Of a stretch of DNA of 64,000 bases, positions 17,783 to 27,167 are shown piece after piece. The position numbers were made by a program, and so were the translations under genes. The DNA is from Saccharicrinis sp050589685 (GTDB lineage Bacteria > Bacteroidota > Bacteroidia > Bacteroidales > Marinilabiliaceae): the NCBI RefSeq assembly GCF_050589685.1, contig NZ_JBNGOS010000012.1:1-64000 (forward strand), given 5' to 3'. The notes beneath the pieces were generated by a model, which saw only the letters and a list, made by a program, of their open reading frames with translations, did not search any database and was not told where the DNA came from. Within the stretch, counting starts at the first letter, position 1, and the number at the start of each line of letters is the position of its first letter.

Positions 17783-19477
17783 ATGTCTAGAGATATTCGA
17801 TCAAAAAATATTTGGCAGCTGGTTGTTTTGCTGGTTGCCATTGTGGTAGTAAACATGTTGGCAGGTTCCTGGTTCTTTCGCATGGACCTGACCAGTGAGA
17901 AGCGTTATTCCCTCTCTGAAAACACAAAGGACTTATTGGTGGATTTGGAGGAAGCCATTTTTGTTAAGGTTTATCTGGAGGGTGATTTAAACGTAGGCTT
18001 TTCAAAATTATCGAAGGCTACTTACGAGTTGATGAACGAATTCAGGGTGTATGGCGGAAGTAATATAGAATTTCGTTTTATCGACCCGGCAGAAGGAACC
18101 AAAAAGGAAAAGGAATTAGTTCAGAAGGAAATGCAGGAGCTTGGATTAAGTCCTGTGCCGGTGTATGAACAAGCCGAAGACGGGAGAAATACGACATCGT
18201 ATTTTTATCCATATGCTGTAGTATATTACAACGATATGCAGCTGCCATTAAACCTGTTGGAAAATATCAAAGGTTTTTCCGGTGCGGAGAATCTCAATAA
18301 ATCCATTGAAAGCCTCGAGTTTAAATTTACCGATGCCATTAGACGGGTTACCATGGACGAAAAACCCAGGGTTGCTTTTATTGAAGGACATGGAGAGCTG
18401 GATGATTACGACGTGATGGACATCACTGATCATTTATCACAATACTATCAAGTAGATAGGGGGGTAATCGGAAATGATCCAAGTATTCTTGATCCATACA
18501 AGGCTATTATCATTGCAAAACCCCAAAGCAAATTTTCTGAAAGTGATAAGTATGTAATCGACCAATATATGATGAATGGGGGACGGGTGATGTGGTTGGT
18601 GGATGCGGTAAACGTTACCTTGGACAGTCTGAGGAAAGCCAGGGAAACCATTGGTATGATGGCCGATTTAAATATCGAAGACCAGCTTTTTAAATATGGT
18701 GTCCGTATCAATCCGGTATTGATTCAGGATATCCAATCGGCCATGATTCCCATGTCTGTCTCTACAGGCGGTCAGCCAAGGATAGTTCCTGCGCCATGGT
18801 TATACAGTCCTTTGTTAATTCCGCAGCCCGATCATGCTATTTCGCGAAATATGAACGTGGTGCAGGGCGAGTTTGTAAGTTCTATCGATACGGTGAACAG
18901 TCAGCTTCATATTAAACGAACGGTTCTGTTGAGGACATCGCGTTATTCAAAGGCTGATCAAGTGCCTGTTTTTGTTAGTTTGGCCTTTGTGAACGAAAAA
19001 CCGGATCAAAGAACCTTTACACAATCGTTTATGCCGGTTTCCGTTGTTCAGGAAGGGGTGTTTACCTCAGTGTTCGAGAATAGAATGGCACCCGGGAATA
19101 TTTCCCCACAACCAGTAGAGATTAAAACCCAGAGTGTTCCTACAAAAATGATTGTGGTAGCCGATGGGGATTTAATAAGGAATAAGGTCCGCTTTAAAAA
19201 CACCAATCCAAAAATCCTACCATTAGGCTATGACGAGCTCACCAAGCAAAATTTTGGCAACAAGGATTTTATCCTGAATGCCATTCACTATTTGTGCGAC
19301 GATGCCGGTTGGATGGATCTGAGGGCCAGAAGTTATACGTTAAGGTTGCTGGACAAAAGCAAGATAGCCGACCAATCGTTTTTCTGGAAGATGATTAATG
19401 TATTACTACCCCTTTTCCTGGTGCTGGCATTGGGGTTTGTAGTTTCGTTCTATAGGAAGTATAAGTATATGAGATAA
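17783..19477 (+). CDS. gldG: Gliding-motility-associated protein GldG
   Basis: The 564-residue product has an N-terminal membrane helix (about 12-34), a large extracytoplasmic region and a C-terminal membrane helix (about 537-556), the known topology of GldG. MDLTSEKRYSLSENTKDLL (about 34-52) is the conserved opening of the ABC-type transport auxiliary domain, and RVAFIEGHGELDDYDV is a later conserved block. GldG is the partner of GldF. The gene starts 57 bases after gldF and is followed after 13 bases by a DUF4340-like gene. Confidence 0.9.
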   Translation: MSRDIRSKNIWQLVVLLVAIVVVNMLAGSWFFRMDLTSEKRYSLSENTKDLLVDLEEAIFVKVYLEGDLNVGFSKLSKATYELMNEFRVYGGSNIEFRFIDPAEGTKKEKELVQKEMQELGLSPVPVYEQAEDGRNTTSYFYPYAVVYYNDMQLPLNLLENIKGFSGAENLNKSIESLEFKFTDAIRRVTMDEKPRVAFIEGHGELDDYDVMDITDHLSQYYQVDRGVIGNDPSILDPYKAIIIAKPQSKFSESDKYVIDQYMMNGGRVMWLVDAVNVTLDSLRKARETIGMMADLNIEDQLFKYGVRINPVLIQDIQSAMIPMSVSTGGQPRIVPAPWLYSPLLIPQPDHAISRNMNVVQGEFVSSIDTVNSQLHIKRTVLLRTSRYSKADQVPVFVSLAFVNEKPDQRTFTQSFMPVSVVQEGVFTSVFENRMAPGNISPQPVEIKTQSVPTKMIVVADGDLIRNKVRFKNTNPKILPLGYDELTKQNFGNKDFILNAIHYLCDDAGWMDLRARSYTLRLLDKSKIADQSFFWKMINVLLPLFLVLALGFVVSFYRKYKYMR

Positions 19478-19490
19478 GTTTGGTATTAAG

Positions 19491-20426
19491 ATGAATAATA
19501 AGCGTTACTTTCTGATTCTTCTCGCCTTTTTAACATTAGGCCTTGTTTACTATTTCACTCAATCCAAAAGTACGCTTGAGGATGAGTTTGATATTGCGTT
19601 GGCGTCGGTGGAGGAAGTAGATGAAATTGAACTGAGTTCTGGAAACGATGCCGTAAAACTAAGAAAAATTGGAGGACTGTGGGATATCAATAAACAAGGC
19701 ATTGCCTCAAAAGTTAAGATAGATGCATTCCTTAAGGTGCTTGCTTCTTTATCGGTACGTAATCCGGTAACGGGCAGTAGAGGCCAGCAGATTAAAAACG
19801 TACTTTTGGAGGAAGGCGTATGGGTAACTTGCAGCAGCAATGGAAACAAACTATACAAGCTTGGTTTTATATTGAACCCCTCGGATATGGTGGGGAGTTA
19901 TGCTTTTCGTGAGGATCACAGATATGCAGTGCAGTTAAATGTTGTAGATAAGGAGGCTCGTGTGTTTTCTGCAGATCCTGCCTTTTGGCAAAGCAAACTT
20001 ATTTTCTCCGTCGCATCTGAAAATGTAAAAGAAATAAACGTGGATTGGGGAAGCGAAGCACACAATTTCGCGGTAAGGGAGAATGCCAATTTAGGTTTTG
20101 ACTTTTTTAGAGATAAATCCGACCAAACCAAACTAGCTGATGCAAATAAACTGAAGTACTATACCTACGAGTTTGCTAACCTAAGCATGAATGACAAAAA
20201 TAAAAAATATAAGGAATTGGCAGGTGAATGGATTTGTAAAGTAACCGTTACCGATAATAACTTTCAAAAAACGCAAGCCTTATTTTATCAGTTAAAGAAT
20301 ACAGATGGAACGATTGATAAAAACAATTTAGTGGTCAATATAGCCAATACCGATGTTTGGGGAAAGATACCCTACTTAAAAGTAAATCCTTGCCTTAAAA
20401 AAGCATCATTTTTTATCCAATCTTAA
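19491..20426 (+). CDS. DUF4340-like membrane-anchored protein
   Basis: The 311-residue product has a single N-terminal membrane helix (about 5-21) and a beta-rich soluble part that begins VEEVDEIELSSGNDAVKLRKIGGLWDI, the pattern of DUF4340 proteins. These are often encoded with ABC-2/GldG-type transporter genes, as here, 13 bases after gldG, and the soluble part probably faces the periplasm. The role is unknown. The synteny gldF, gldG, this gene, dnaN is one I recall from several Bacteroidota. Confidence 0.7.
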   Translation: MNNKRYFLILLAFLTLGLVYYFTQSKSTLEDEFDIALASVEEVDEIELSSGNDAVKLRKIGGLWDINKQGIASKVKIDAFLKVLASLSVRNPVTGSRGQQIKNVLLEEGVWVTCSSNGNKLYKLGFILNPSDMVGSYAFREDHRYAVQLNVVDKEARVFSADPAFWQSKLIFSVASENVKEINVDWGSEAHNFAVRENANLGFDFFRDKSDQTKLADANKLKYYTYEFANLSMNDKNKKYKELAGEWICKVTVTDNNFQKTQALFYQLKNTDGTIDKNNLVVNIANTDVWGKIPYLKVNPCLKKASFFIQS

Positions 20427-20804
20427 ATGTTTGGATACGAAATCAGACTAAGTCAAGTTTGTTTTAAATAAAACATTGCCGGTTGAACATTCTTTTTTTG
20501 AAAGATAGTAAGCCTAAAAAGCTATTTTTTAATATATTTGGTGAGTGTTCAAAAAAGCTGATAAGTACTTTGGGTTAATTTTGGTTAAATCAAAGAATTG
20601 CTTTATAATTACCTTTGTTAATATTTTTAGTCAGTAACTTTTTAAATGGTTCATTACCAGTAGCTGATAGGAGCGAGGGTAAAGGATGTTTAAAATTAAA
20701 TTGTAATCATATGAAACCGTCATGGCGGGAGCAAATAGATTGGTCGCCTAATAGGAAGATTGAGTTTTGCACCGGTTATTGTGGTTTCGCTAATTTTTAA
20801 ACGC
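20427..20804. other. Intergenic region upstream of dnaN
   Basis: No terminator with a T-run or RNA gene was recognised. TAnnTTTG-like boxes occur at 20533-20540 (TATATTTG) and 20610-20617 (TACCTTTG), about 190-270 bases before dnaN, so dnaN probably has its own promoter and a long leader. A 61-codon frame at 20615 looks spurious. Confidence 0.5.
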
Positions 20805-21932
20805 ATGAAATTTGTAGTTTCAAGTTCTGAACTTCTATATCACTTACAGGCGGTAAGTCGTGTTGTTAGTAATAAGAGTACTATTCCTATTTTGGAAAAC
20901 ATTTTATTTGAGTTGGGCGAGGGAAAATTAACCATTACGGCTTCCGATTTGGAATCTACCATGGTAACTTCCATGACGCTAGACAATCTGGACGGGGAAG
21001 GAGTAATTGCCTTGCCAGCTAAAATATTACTTGAAACACTAAAAAAATTCCCTGAGCAACCAATTACTTTCGATTTCGCTATGGATACCAAAGCGGTGGA
21101 CATCATCACCGATAAAGGTAAGTTTAGCGTCATTGGTTTAGATGGGGACGAATTTCCTGAAATACCTAAAATTGATGCAGACAAAGCTTCTCGTTTGCAG
21201 TTGCCTGCTTCTTTGGTGCTCTCGGGTATTAACAAAACATTGTTTGCTACTGCAGATGACGAGCTTCGTCCTGTAATGAATGGTATTTTAATAGAGATGT
21301 CGCCGGAAAACCTAACTTTTGTGGCCAGCGATTCTCATAAATTGGTTCGTTACCAGCGCACGGATGCAACCACGGAGTTCTCTTCATCTTTCATCTTGCC
21401 TAAAAAACCTGCCTCGTTCTTAAAGAATGTTTTGGTAAAAGAAGATGGTGACATTACTATTGAGTTTGACGACAAAAATGCTTTCTTTCAAATGGAAAAC
21501 CATCAATTGGTTTGTCGTTTGGTTGAAGGGAATTACCCGAGTTATAATGCGGTTATTCCTCAGGATAACCCGAATAAAATTATCATTAACCGTCAGGAAG
21601 TGGTGAACTCGCTAGGCAGGGTTTCTTTGTTCTCGAACCAGGCCAGTAACCTGGTGAAGCTTTCTATTGACGGGGATGAATTGATGGTTTCGGCGCAGGA
21701 TATTGACTTCTCCATTTCTGCATATGAAAAATTGGGCTGCCAGTACGATGGAGATCCCATTGAAATTGGATTTAAATCTGCCTTCCTAGCCGAATTGTTG
21801 GACAATATATCTTCTGAAGATGTAGTGATGGAATTGGCTGATCCGGCAAGAGCAGGTATATTTTTACCGGTAGACAATGATGGACCCGAGGACGAGTTGA
21901 TGTTGCTGATGCCGATGATGATTAACGCATAG
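20805..21932 (+). CDS. dnaN: DNA polymerase III beta subunit (sliding clamp)
   Basis: DnaN forms the ring that tethers DNA polymerase III to DNA. The 375-residue product begins MKFVVSSSELLYHLQAVSRVVSNKSTIPILENIL, the typical first domain, and three clamp domains of about 120 residues follow (1-120, 130-245, 250-375). The C-terminus ends in the conserved DELMLLMPMMI(NA) rather than the usual MPMRL. The ATG at 20805 is chosen; a frame extension to 20760 adds 15 residues with no family support. A strong terminator follows at 21974-22005. dnaA is not next to it. Confidence 0.97.
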   Translation: MKFVVSSSELLYHLQAVSRVVSNKSTIPILENILFELGEGKLTITASDLESTMVTSMTLDNLDGEGVIALPAKILLETLKKFPEQPITFDFAMDTKAVDIITDKGKFSVIGLDGDEFPEIPKIDADKASRLQLPASLVLSGINKTLFATADDELRPVMNGILIEMSPENLTFVASDSHKLVRYQRTDATTEFSSSFILPKKPASFLKNVLVKEDGDITIEFDDKNAFFQMENHQLVCRLVEGNYPSYNAVIPQDNPNKIIINRQEVVNSLGRVSLFSNQASNLVKLSIDGDELMVSAQDIDFSISAYEKLGCQYDGDPIEIGFKSAFLAELLDNISSEDVVMELADPARAGIFLPVDNDGPEDELMLLMPMMINA

Positions 21933-21973
21933 TTGTCCGCGGATAAATAGAATTAGACAAACTAATATAACTT

Positions 21974-22005
21974 AAAAGGGAGCATGTTGCTCCCTTTTTT
22001 TTTAT
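21974..22005 (+). terminator. Rho-independent terminator after dnaN
   Basis: AAAGGGAGCA and TGCTCCCTTT pair perfectly around a TGT loop and are followed by about nine T residues. Confidence 0.9.
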
Positions 22006-22105
22006 GTACGACGGAAAATCTGCTTCATCTGTGGCCTAGAACCGGCTGTGAAACAACCATTTTTAAGTTTTATGATTTGAGGAATGACATGTTACTAATT
22101 TAATT

Positions 22106-22113
22106 TATCTTTG
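22106..22113 (+). promoter_or_regulatory. -7 box for mnmA
   Basis: TATCTTTG matches TAnnTTTG and lies 41 bases before the mnmA ATG. No TTG was found at the ideal distance upstream. Confidence 0.5.
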
Positions 22114-22153
22114 TGCGCTAATTTTTTGTACAAGAATAAGAAGAGGAATTAAA

Positions 22154-23353
22154 ATGCAAAAGAAGAAAGTAGTCATAGGATTATCGGGTGGAGTTGATTC
22201 AAGTGTAGCAGCTTATGTGTTGAAGGAACAAGGCTATGAGGTGATCGGTTTGTTTATGAAAAACTGGCATGATACTACCGGTGTACTCGAAGCGGATTGT
22301 CCTTGGTTGGATGATAAATTCGACGCTATGGCTGTGGCTAAAAAGTTAGATATTCCTTTTCATTTTGTGGATTTGAGTGAGCAATACCGTGCGCGTGTGG
22401 TGGATTATATGTTTGCCGAGTACGAAAAAGGTCGCACACCAAATCCGGATGTGCTTTGCAACCGGGAAATTAAATTTGATGTTTTTCTGGATAAATGTTT
22501 TGAGCTGGGAGCCGACTATGTTGCTACGGGGCATTATTGTCGTAAGGAAACCATTGAAAAAGACGGCAAAGAATATCATCGTCTGCTGGCAGGTAGCGAT
22601 AACAACAAAGACCAAAGTTATTTCCTTTGCCAGCTTTCGCAAGAACAGCTTTCTAAAGCTTTGTTTCCTGTTGGGGATATTATTAAACCAGAGGTGCGCA
22701 GGATTGCCAACGAGTTGAATCTAGTAACCGCCCATAAAAAAGATTCACAGGGAATATGTTTTGTGGGTAAAGTGGACTTACCTGTATTTCTTCAGCAAAA
22801 GCTCGAAGCCAAAAAAGGCAAGGTTTTCTTGATCGATAACGAAGCTGAATTGTATCAGCGAGACTGGCAACAAGCCAAAGATAATCCTTCGGATGAACTG
22901 TTGGAGGATTTATCAAAACCATATATGTTTCATCCTAAATATGGTAAAAAAGTAGGAGAGCACGGTGGAGCGCATTTTTATACCATTGGTCAACGTAAGG
23001 GTTTAAATATTGGGGGGTTCCCTGAACCCTTGTTTATCATCGGAACTAACATAGAATACAACCAGGTATATGTGGGTATGGGCAAAGAGAATCCCGGCTT
23101 GTTTCGTCAGGTGCTAAAAGTTAATGCCGACGAGTTACATTGGGTTCGGCCGGATTTGGCCATGGAAGTAGGGGAGAGCCGTAGGTTGAAAATTCGTATC
23201 CGTTATCGCCAACCGTTGCAAAGCGGAGTTATTCACAGAAGAAAAGAAGGTATGTATGTGGTGTTTGATGAACCGCAACGGGGTATTGCCGCTGGTCAGT
23301 TTGCTGCCTGGTATGTGGATGATGAACTGATAGGATCAGGCGTGATTAATTAA
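22154..23353 (+). CDS. mnmA: tRNA-specific 2-thiouridylase MnmA
   Basis: MnmA puts sulphur on U34 of tRNA Lys, Glu and Gln anticodons, using ATP and a persulphide relay. The PP-loop SGGVDSS is at residues 11-17. The catalytic Cys pair is present: Cys102 in PNPDVLCNREIKF and Cys202 in DSQGICFVG. The central and C-terminal domains contain HYTIGQRKGL-like FYTIGQRKGLNIGG and the final beta-barrel (DEPQRGIAAGQFAAWY). The 399 residues are slightly longer than the E. coli enzyme (368). It is a single gene with its own promoter. Confidence 0.96.
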   Translation: MQKKKVVIGLSGGVDSSVAAYVLKEQGYEVIGLFMKNWHDTTGVLEADCPWLDDKFDAMAVAKKLDIPFHFVDLSEQYRARVVDYMFAEYEKGRTPNPDVLCNREIKFDVFLDKCFELGADYVATGHYCRKETIEKDGKEYHRLLAGSDNNKDQSYFLCQLSQEQLSKALFPVGDIIKPEVRRIANELNLVTAHKKDSQGICFVGKVDLPVFLQQKLEAKKGKVFLIDNEAELYQRDWQQAKDNPSDELLEDLSKPYMFHPKYGKKVGEHGGAHFYTIGQRKGLNIGGFPEPLFIIGTNIEYNQVYVGMGKENPGLFRQVLKVNADELHWVRPDLAMEVGESRRLKIRIRYRQPLQSGVIHRRKEGMYVVFDEPQRGIAAGQFAAWYVDDELIGSGVIN

Positions 23354-23356
23354 CAG

Positions 23357-23377
23357 TTATCGGTTGCAAGTTGATAG
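23357..23377. repeat. Short heptamer tract after mnmA
   Basis: Three successive heptamers of the form TTnnnnG (for example TTGCAAG then TTGATAG) follow the mnmA stop almost at once. Short and degenerate; reported because the same periodicity appears in other spacers. Confidence 0.35.
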
Positions 23378-23532
23378 CCAATGGTCAACTATCACATGGT
23401 AGTATTTGATGCTTTATAGGTTGACGGAAAAAGAGAACAGTTGCTGTTTACTTTGTCTAGAATTTTACCGGGTTATTATAAACAAACGTAATGTGTTAAT
23501 ATTTAGTTTTAATGTTGATAAGAATGATCGCT

Positions 23533-25842
23533 ATGAATAAATTGATATTACTGATAGGTTTAACTGTTTTATGGGTTAGTTGTCATACGAATAGGGAGAA
23601 GCAAATAAAGATAATTCCCAAGCCCCTCAAGGTGGTAGATATTTCTTCTGCTTTTGTGCTTAATAAAAATACAAATATTGTATTTAATACAGACAACGAA
23701 GAGTTGCTAAATTGCAGCGTATATTTTCAAAAGGAATTGAGCAAGATAGCTGGATCTATAATTCCAATGGCGGAAGCAATTAATTATGAAAATCAGATTA
23801 TTATTGAGCATAAACCTGAGCTAAAAAGTGATGCATATAATCTGGAAATTACAAATAACAATATTTCAATTTATTCATCTTCTTATGGCGGAGTAGTATA
23901 CGCATTGCAATCATTAAAGCAACTAATCGCAACCAATAATGAGGAGAATACTACACGAATAACTATTCCTGGCCTATTGATAGAAGATGAACCTGCATTT
24001 GTATGGCGAGGGTTTATGCTTGACGTGGTTAGACATATGCAAACGGTCGATCAGCTAAAACAGGTCCTAGATTATATGGTAGAGTTGAAGTTAAATGTGT
24101 TTCATATGCATTTAAGCGACGATCAGGGATTTAGAATGGAAATTGAGAGTTATCCTAAACTAAACGAAATTGGTTCGTGGCGGGTTGATTATAATACAAC
24201 GGATGAAAATGTAAATAGCTACTGGGGAAGGCCTGAACAGAAAAAAGGGGATAAAGCTACTTATGGCGGATATTATACGAAAAGTGAGTTAAAAGAGTTA
24301 ATCGCTTATGCGCATGAAAGGAATATACAAATCCTCCCTGAGATTGATGTGCCCGGTCACTCAAGGGCCATTATTGCATCATATCCCGAATTGTCGTGTT
24401 CAAAAAATAAAACCTATGTGGCAACTGGATGGAGTCGTTTGAATAATACTTTGTGCCCAAGTAATGAGGCCACGTATCAAATGATGAGTAGTGTCATTAA
24501 AGAAGTGGCTGAATTATTTCCGATGGAATATATCCATATTGGTGGCGACGAGTGCTATAGGCATTACTGGGAAAAGCATGATCAATGTAATGATTTTATG
24601 AAATCAAATAGTTTAAAAGATACTCGTGAATTGCAAAGCTATTTTATTCATAAAATGGAGGAATTGGTAAGGGCAAATGGAAAAAAAATGATGGGTTGGG
24701 ATGAGGTATTAGATGGAGGATTGGCTCCTAATACAACAGTTATGTCGTGGAGGGGCGAAAAAGGTGGAATTAAAGCTGCTCAGATGAACCACGATGTAGT
24801 GATGTGTCCATTCAAATACCATTATCTTGATTTTAAACAGGGCCAGTCCTCGTACGAGCCTAATTTAGGGTATGGACAAAGTTTGTTATCTGATGTGTAT
24901 GCTTATTCGGTTATACCTAATGAGTTAAGTAAAGAACAAGGGAAATATATCATCGGTACCCAGGCAAATCTTTGGACAGAAAGTGTTTCTGATTGGGGAA
25001 AGCTTACTTATATGGCTTTCCCTAGATTGTTTGCAGCGGCAGAAAACGCATGGACACAACAAAGAAATAAAAATTGGGATGATTTTGTCGACAGACTGAT
25101 ACCGCATATGGAGTTGATGGATAAAAAGGGTATCAGGCACGCAAAGAGCGTGTTTAATCCTTGGGTGCATCATAAAGGGAATGGTAAGAGGATTGAAGTT
25201 TGGTTTACTTCTGAAATATCAGATCCAGTGATCCGATATACCTTAGATGGATCGGAACCGAATATGCAGAGTCCGATGTATACAGATACGATTGAGATTA
25301 ATAAAACAGCAACGCTAAAGGCTGCCATTTTTGATAAAGATAAAAGGATGGGAGATGTGTTAAATCAAGTATTTCAAATTCATCAGGCTGCTGGGGCAGA
25401 AATGCGACTTATCGAAGGAGAAACCAATAATAATCTTCAGTCCTTAACAGATTTGTCTTATGGCGAATTTTTGCAATCAGGCGATACAAGCTGGGTAGCG
25501 TTTCATGGGGATTGCCTGATTGAGGTAAAGCTGCCTGAACCCAAAAATATAAATACTATAACGTTACGATCGTTAAGGCATACCTTACATGGTTTATATG
25601 CCATAGCCCGATTCGAGGTGTTTGCAGATATAAATGGTGAATACATAAAAATAGGAGATACAGGAGACATTGCAGAGAATTATACGCAAGGGCGTAATAT
25701 AAAAACGAATAGCTTAGCTTGTCAGGCTAAAAACATTCAGAATATCCGTATCAAAATATATAAAGTAGATCCAATTCCCGAAACGCATGCGGGAGCAGGC
25801 AAAGTATCCCATATGAAAATTGATGAATTACAAATTTTTTAA
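23533..25842 (+). CDS. Beta-N-acetylhexosaminidase, GH20, lipoprotein
   Basis: The product removes terminal N-acetylhexosamine from glycans. With the ATG at 23533 (769 residues) it opens with a lipoprotein signal, MNKLILLIGLTVLWVSC (Cys17); an ATG at 23512 is in frame but spoils that signal slightly. A GH20b domain (about 24-150) precedes the catalytic barrel (about 155-510), which has WRGFMLDVVRH, FHMHLSDDQGFRMEI, PEIDVPGHSRA and HIGGDECY with the catalytic Asp339-Glu340 pair of substrate-assisted catalysis. A small chitobiase-type C-terminal domain (IRYTLDGSEPN) and an F5/8-type beta-sandwich follow. The likely place is the cell surface or periplasm, with host-glycan, chitin or peptidoglycan fragments as possible substrates. 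Confidence 0.95.
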   Translation: MNKLILLIGLTVLWVSCHTNREKQIKIIPKPLKVVDISSAFVLNKNTNIVFNTDNEELLNCSVYFQKELSKIAGSIIPMAEAINYENQIIIEHKPELKSDAYNLEITNNNISIYSSSYGGVVYALQSLKQLIATNNEENTTRITIPGLLIEDEPAFVWRGFMLDVVRHMQTVDQLKQVLDYMVELKLNVFHMHLSDDQGFRMEIESYPKLNEIGSWRVDYNTTDENVNSYWGRPEQKKGDKATYGGYYTKSELKELIAYAHERNIQILPEIDVPGHSRAIIASYPELSCSKNKTYVATGWSRLNNTLCPSNEATYQMMSSVIKEVAELFPMEYIHIGGDECYRHYWEKHDQCNDFMKSNSLKDTRELQSYFIHKMEELVRANGKKMMGWDEVLDGGLAPNTTVMSWRGEKGGIKAAQMNHDVVMCPFKYHYLDFKQGQSSYEPNLGYGQSLLSDVYAYSVIPNELSKEQGKYIIGTQANLWTESVSDWGKLTYMAFPRLFAAAENAWTQQRNKNWDDFVDRLIPHMELMDKKGIRHAKSVFNPWVHHKGNGKRIEVWFTSEISDPVIRYTLDGSEPNMQSPMYTDTIEINKTATLKAAIFDKDKRMGDVLNQVFQIHQAAGAEMRLIEGETNNNLQSLTDLSYGEFLQSGDTSWVAFHGDCLIEVKLPEPKNINTITLRSLRHTLHGLYAIARFEVFADINGEYIKIGDTGDIAENYTQGRNIKTNSLACQAKNIQNIRIKIYKVDPIPETHAGAGKVSHMKIDELQIF

Positions 25843-25944
25843 ATACGATGGGTTGATGAACATTGTTTACTCAATTGCACAATTCAACCTAATACCCTTG
25901 CGCTTTTATAACTTTATTACCATATACCTTGTTCCCAGTTTCTT

Positions 25945-26448
25945 TTATTCTTTAAACATCTTTGGATAAATATATAGCTCAACTTTTCCGGCTCTGGCTT
26001 CAACGTCGTTCCAGGTATCAGCGGCAAAATTAATCACCGTTGTGCAACTCGTAGGAAAGTGCCATAGGTCTTCAGTAATCAGATTTACGGTTAAGCCGGC
26101 AATATCCGGGTTATGACCAAAAACGATGATGGTATCATGTGCTTCTCCTACCTTAGATAAATAACTGAGCATCTCTGAAGTAGTATAACCATCGTAAATA
26201 AACTGTTCTTTCCGTATTTTATCCTCTGGATATCCCAGATGTTCTGCAAAAATCTTGGCAGTTTGCTTGGCTCGTTTAGCCTTGCTGGTAACAAAAAGAC
26301 TTGGAAGAATACTTTTTGCTTTAAGTTGCTCTGCAATAATCACAGAATCTTTATGGCCGCGTGACATAAGCTTGCGGTCAAAATCAGATTTGCTGTAATC
26401 GTAAACCTGCTCTGTTTTGGCGTGACGCACTAATATTAGTTTTTTCAT
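25945..26448 (-). CDS. sixA: SixA-family histidine phosphatase
   Basis: The 167-residue protein belongs to the short branch-1 histidine phosphatases. VRHAKT holds the phospho-accepting His9 with Arg8, KAKRAKQTA has the second Arg (59) and FGHNP the second His (112). SixA of E. coli dephosphorylates phosphocarrier or phosphorelay His domains; other members act on small molecules, so the substrate here is open. It is divergent from the yfcE-like gene. Confidence 0.88.
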   Translation of the reverse strand: MKKLILVRHAKTEQVYDYSKSDFDRKLMSRGHKDSVIIAEQLKAKSILPSLFVTSKAKRAKQTAKIFAEHLGYPEDKIRKEQFIYDGYTTSEMLSYLSKVGEAHDTIIVFGHNPDIAGLTVNLITEDLWHFPTSCTTVINFAADTWNDVEARAGKVELYIYPKMFKE

Positions 26449-26575
26449 TTATGAAGTATCAAGTTTATCGGTCAAACATTTATAATTTAAAACCTTTATA
26501 CTTTTGTATTTCTTCTTTATGCGATTATTTATTGTCTAAAATAAGCTATTTTCGGGCAAAATAAAACTTTAATTG

Positions 26576-27088
26576 ATGACTCGTATAGGACTATTATCGG
26601 ATACCCACTCTTATTTCGACCCCAGATTTAAGGAACTTTTTGCCGATTGCGATGAAATATGGCATGCCGGTGATATTGGAGATGTAAAAGTACTTGATGC
26701 CCTGCGCGATCTAAAACCAACCCGGGCTGTCTTTGGTAATATTGATGATGCACAAATTAGGGCCGACCTGAAGGAACATCTTCGTTTCGAATGTGACGGA
26801 GTTGATGTTTGGGTCACCCATATTGGTGGTTATCCAGGCAGATACTCCCCATCTGTAAAATCAGAAATATACAAGAACCCGCCCAAACTATTTATTTGCG
26901 GTCATTCGCACATCCTAAAGGTAATTTACGATGATAAAATCAATTGCCTGCATATGAACCCAGGGGCTGCGGGCCGTTCCGGTTTTCACGCAGTGCGGAC
27001 GGCCATCCGGTTTGCGCTGGATAAGGGTGAGATTAAAGATTTGGAGGTAATTGAGCTGGATAATAAAAGTTTTGGGGCCAAGTATTAG
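26576..27088 (+). CDS. YfcE/MJ0936-type metallophosphoesterase
   Basis: The 170-residue product is a small calcineurin-like phosphodiesterase. All dimetal ligands are visible: GLLSDTHS (Asp9, His11), HAGDIGD (Asp33), FGNIDD (Asn55), THIGG (His82) and CGHSH (His110, His112). YfcE and MJ0936 hydrolyse phosphodiester model substrates; the physiological one is unknown. The ATG at 26576 is used; a TTG directly before it is in frame but unneeded. Confidence 0.9.
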   Translation: MTRIGLLSDTHSYFDPRFKELFADCDEIWHAGDIGDVKVLDALRDLKPTRAVFGNIDDAQIRADLKEHLRFECDGVDVWVTHIGGYPGRYSPSVKSEIYKNPPKLFICGHSHILKVIYDDKINCLHMNPGAAGRSGFHAVRTAIRFALDKGEIKDLEVIELDNKSFGAKY

Positions 27089-27167
27089 TTTTTTTCTTTC
27101 TAAACACTTGCACTTATATGCATTAAATATGATAATCATTCAGTTCTTAATGTTCCTTTGACTACGC

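Noticed and set aside
20615..20800. 61-codon frame upstream of dnaN
   Set aside because: No family resemblance, TTG/ATG start without context, in the dnaN leader region.
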